From NCBI GenBank assembly GCA_002284615.2, contig MU070417.1, positions 1 through 10,642 of the forward strand: DNA of 10,642 nucleotides, written 5' to 3'. A program made the position numbers and the translations under genes. The stretch's first letter is position 1. The number at the start of each line of letters is the position of its first letter. The stretch is from Dunaliella salina (Eukaryota; Chlorophyta; Chlorophyceae; Chlamydomonadales; Dunaliellaceae). This document shows, piece by piece, positions 8,049 through 10,642 of the stretch. Below the pieces are notes generated by a model that saw nothing but the letters and a program-made list of their open reading frames with translations, had not been told where the DNA came from and did no database searches.

Positions 8049-8249
8049 TGGTGCATTCAACTAAAAAGGGAAGACCACAGAAGCAGTTCAAAAGTGCTGC
8101 AGCATTTTTGAGTCCCTTAAAATGTTTAACTCAGTTGCAAAAACGATTGGAAGCTGCTATGCTTCAGGAATGATAAGCACTGGGCTGCATTAGGCACACA
8201 CACCTCTAGCAATTGTATTGGTTCACCCAGCTGAAAAAAATGGCTGTAA
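8049..8249. other. Spacer between the two ORFs
   Basis: AT-richer than the flanking coding parts and without a long frame. CACCATTCGTGATGGTG at 8038-8054 forms a 6-bp stem spanning the reverse transcriptase stop codon. If the two ORFs belong to one element this is the inter-ORF region; if they are two tandem elements it is the 3' end of one and the 5' end of the next. Confidence 0.5.
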
Positions 8250-8882
8250 AAACACAAATACTCAGTTTCTCCACGCAAATACAGCATTCTAGAGTACAAA
8301 ATACTGTTTCAACAGGATGGAATCTTAAACACAACAGAGACAACCTCCCACAACACCTCCTCCTTAAACATTGCCTCCTTTGACATCACTTCCCAGAGCA
8401 TCATCTCCCTGACCACCACTTCTCACAGCACGCAAGGAACCTCCTCCACACCTCACGAAGAGGCAAGCATTAACCCTGGAAACACTCGAGACACCATACA
8501 AGAAAACATACAAGGTACCACTACCCAAAGGAGCCCCAACAACGCCGACAATAATCCCCACTGGCAGGAAGCTGCCAACGAGCATGATGTACCTCCCACA
8601 AAAGCTATACCACTCAATGCACTTTCTCAAAATACCATAAACGCAAATGAAGAGCCACCTAGCAAAAGGACATGTTCTAAAAGCAAACAAACAACCACAC
8701 TAACCACAGGAGCAACCTCCCTGGTGCAAAACACACCTCAAAACTACTGACTGCTCCCCACTCAGGAAATACAGCAAGGAACCACAGAGACCCCATACTC
8801 TGCCACCACACCCACGCAAGCACAAAATATAACACAAGTTATGCCCCTTTACCCCCAGGAAACTCCTTCAAGAACCATCTCC

Positions 8883-9110
8883 ATCACGAAGAGAGCCGCC
8901 TCTGCGAACCTAGCACTCCCCACCACCCAACCTATCCATCCTGATGCCCCACACAGGTGGGACCCACAGGCTGTTTTTCCCCCTAATGAGCCATCCAGCA
9001 AGCGCACGCGATCCAAGTCACAATCAAGCTCCACTCACACACAGAGTACCTGTAACCAAACAACATCCAATGCCCTAGCCTTACAACACCCAAGCGAGAA
9101 TCTACCCCCC
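8883..9110 (+). repeat. 228-bp tandem repeat, unit 1
   Basis: A 76-codon unit beginning with KRAASANLALPTTQP and containing NEPSSKRTRSKSQSSS. It is followed at once by unit 2, with about 85% base identity by eye. A 36-base block around AAGCGCACGCGATCCAAG is identical in both units. An older, weaker third relative (EEPPSKRTCSKSK) lies upstream near 8651. Confidence 0.93.
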
Positions 9111-9348
9111 ATCAGGAAAAGAGCCGCCTCTGCCAACCTTGCACTACCCACCACCCAACCTCACAATCCGGATGCCCCACACAGAAGGGACCTGCAAGCT
9201 ATGTCTCCCCCCAACGAGCCTCACAGCAAGCGCACGCGATCCAAGTCACAATCAAGCTCCCTCCATACACTGAGTACCTGTAACCAAACAACATATGGAT
9301 GCATCCAATCCCCTGGCCATGCAACACCAAAGTGACAACCCAACCCCC
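9111..9348 (+). repeat. 228-bp tandem repeat, unit 2, with a 10-base insertion
   Basis: Same layout as unit 1. An extra ATGGATGCAT at 9295-9304, absent from unit 1, shifts the frame and ends the upstream reading at 9335. Correcting for it restores alignment with unit 1 (SNPLAMQHQSDN against SNALALQHPSEN), showing that the frameshift came after the duplication. Confidence 0.92.
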
Positions 9349-9693
9349 ACTCACCATCAGCCAAGCTCCCCCTCTGAGCCTCCCACCACCACCCTAATGT
9401 CCTCTAGCCAAGGCACACAAAGCAGCCGACAGAAATCTAAGAGGAGAAAGCTTCTTCAACCTAATGCAAACCTCTCTATCCCTAGTATCTCCCCACTGGG
9501 CCATACAGCCCAACACACAGAGGTATGGCACTACAAGAAAAATAAATTGAGAAAACTAATAGATGAAACAAACCTCTATGACGCAATCAATACTATTTAC
9601 AACTGCGACCTAAATGATATCACACATATCAGTGATTGGAGGATCATCACAGCCAAGAAAAGAGACTGGAACAATGAGCCTCCCAAGCACACC

Positions 9694-9925
9694 TGTCAAT
9701 ACCAAAACTGCCGCGTGAGCTGAAATTGAGTGTGCCTGCTGTGAGATCTGCAACTACAACGGCGGCAAAGAGCCCGTAAACTCTGAGCCCCCCTACCCTG
9801 ACATGTACATCTGCGATGTCTGCCACCGAACCTACCACTGGTCCTGCATGAAGGAGCTCGGATGTTACTCTGATGCACAAAGACAGGATGTTGACAACAA
9901 CATTTATTGGGCCTGCCCTGCATGC
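9694..9925 (+). pseudogene. C4HC3 PHD finger within the second ORF
   Basis: Zinc ligands by codon position are C9740, C9749, C9812, C9821, H9836, C9845, C9914 and C9923. Spacing is C-x2-C, about 20 residues, C-x2-C-x4-H-x2-C, 22 residues, C-x2-C, with the Trp two residues before the seventh ligand (WACPAC) that is typical of the fold. Extra Cys pairs just upstream (9694, 9709, 9731, 9737) may form an extended zinc module. A one-base shift near 9716-9721 separates those first two Cys from the rest. PHD fingers usually read histone H3 tails, and some CR1-group LINE ORF1 proteins carry one, so chromatin tethering is a reasonable inferred role. Confidence 0.88.
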
Positions 9926-10642
9926 AAACCTCTCAGCAATGACGAGAAATTTAAAAAAGAATCAAACTCTTTCAGCAATAAACTAATTCATGTTGATTGG
10001 GAGCCAAGCTGGGAACCTGAAGACATCAGGGAAGCTTGGCCCAATTTTCATGAATGCATCCTTGAATTTGAGGCTTGCAAAGATGAACCAGACCTCTCCA
10101 CTCCAGCTGCTAACTCTGAGCTAGACAACCTTGTAAGGATTTGAAAACTCAGACAGGATAAACACTTGGAAACAAAAATTAGACACGGAACTCCGTAACA
10201 AGGCCACCTTTGACATGAATCCCACAAACCCCCAAGTAGACATTAATGGAACTGGCCGCTGTGGATTCTGGATCACAACAGTTGACCTCACTAGGCCAAA
10301 GCTAAGTAATACAGCAGGCCCCCAACCCAGAGCAGATGCTACCCACTCCCCCTCCATGCCACCAATACCACCTCTGGTGCTACCACAAGTCTATTCCAAA
10401 CAAGTGGCATGCATTTATGGCACAGACGGAAGATGCAAAGGAATGCTAACCCCTGAGCGCATCAATATCCTCAACACTGCTTTCAACAGAGCCAGAGACA
10501 ATGGGATCCACAACACAATTTAGCCTCCACCCCAAAGCTTTGCCTCTGAGCTCGTGGGTCTTTTCTCGCGCTCAACCCTCAACAGCAAAACGCAACAAAG
10601 TAAGAAAATCAAGGACTCATTCATGCGCATCCTACCAAACCA

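Larger units (their letters stand above)
4256..10642 (+). mobile_element. Long, decayed non-LTR retrotransposon, 3' part beyond the window
   Basis: Contains in order an AP-endonuclease remnant, a reverse transcriptase, a spacer of about 200 bp and a PHD-finger ORF, all on the + strand. No LTR, integrase or protease is present and the reverse transcriptase is LINE-like, so this is a non-LTR element. The AP-endonuclease before the reverse transcriptase is usual for later-branching LINEs. The tail fragments elsewhere in the window suggest a second, restriction-like nuclease at the far C-terminus, as in Dualen/RandI elements. Neither target-site duplication nor 3' end is in view. Confidence 0.85.
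8250..10642 (+). pseudogene. Second ORF of the retroelement: Pro/Ser/Thr-rich N-terminus, PHD finger, conserved downstream segment
   Basis: One protein can be followed through three frames. It runs 8250-8747, a TGA at 8748-8750, 8751 to about 9294 in the same frame, the next frame to about 9720, a third frame to about 10136, then the first frame again to a TAG at 10521-10523 and onward to the window edge. No in-frame ATG occurs before 8841, so the natural start is lost or was elsewhere. The N-terminal third is Thr/Ser/Pro/Gln-rich with repeated SKRTRSKS-type basic patches that resemble nuclear-localisation signals. A globular stretch (VWHYKKNKLRKLIDETN, near 9523) leads into the PHD finger. 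Then come GRCGFWITTVDLTRPK (near 10253) and GTDGRCKGMLTPERINIL (near 10420). I recall these segments from proteins of related repeats that later carry an RNase H and the tail seen elsewhere in this window; that recollection is unchecked. Confidence 0.82.

Noticed and set aside
8364..8690. 108-residue minus-strand frame
   Set aside because: Antisense shadow of the Thr/Ser-rich N-terminal part of the second ORF, caused by codon bias.
10121..10642. RNase H domain at the end of the second ORF
   Set aside because: Expected from related elements, but no RNase H motif lies inside the window; it would be further downstream.

Overview
This is a transposable-element graveyard from a eukaryotic genome, almost certainly a draft assembly: it holds a long AC microsatellite and a 14-G run ending in an N. 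No host gene, tRNA, rRNA or prokaryotic signal is visible. Everything recognisable belongs to one kind of non-LTR (LINE-type) retrotransposon, present as one long but decayed copy and several 3'-end fragments. The host cannot be named from the sequence. The domain set (AP-type endonuclease, reverse transcriptase, PHD finger, CCHC knuckle, PD-(D/E)xK-like tail) recalls the Dualen/RandI group, best known from green algae, but this is inference.

Layout. Bases 1-70 are an (AC)n microsatellite. Bases 72-146 and 1071-1143 form a strong inverted repeat around about 1 kb that contains a + strand fragment of the element's 3' end (about 246-832). Bases 1144-2104 hold no recognisable gene. Bases 2105-3030 are a minus-strand copy of the C-terminal coding part. 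Bases 3174-3316 are a short copy of the 3' untranslated part. Bases 3330-4150 are a + strand copy of the same C-terminal part, stopping at the G run and N (4151-4165).

From 4256 to the window end runs the long copy: a ruined AP-endonuclease (4256-4702), a linker and reverse transcriptase in one long frame (to 8048), a spacer of about 200 bp, then a second ORF (8250-10642, continuing beyond the window) with a Pro/Ser/Thr-rich N-terminus, a 228-bp tandem duplication, an intact C4HC3 PHD finger and a conserved downstream segment. Both ORFs carry stops and frameshifts, and the first catalytic Asp of the reverse transcriptase is Asn, so this copy is dead.

Put together, the parts suggest one element of about 9 kb: AP-endonuclease and reverse transcriptase (target nicking and cDNA synthesis) in the first ORF, and in the second a PHD finger, then a CCHC knuckle and a restriction-like endonuclease-type tail, followed by a hairpin-bearing 3' UTR. 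The link between the PHD ORF and the tail fragments is inferred, because the joining part lies outside the window.
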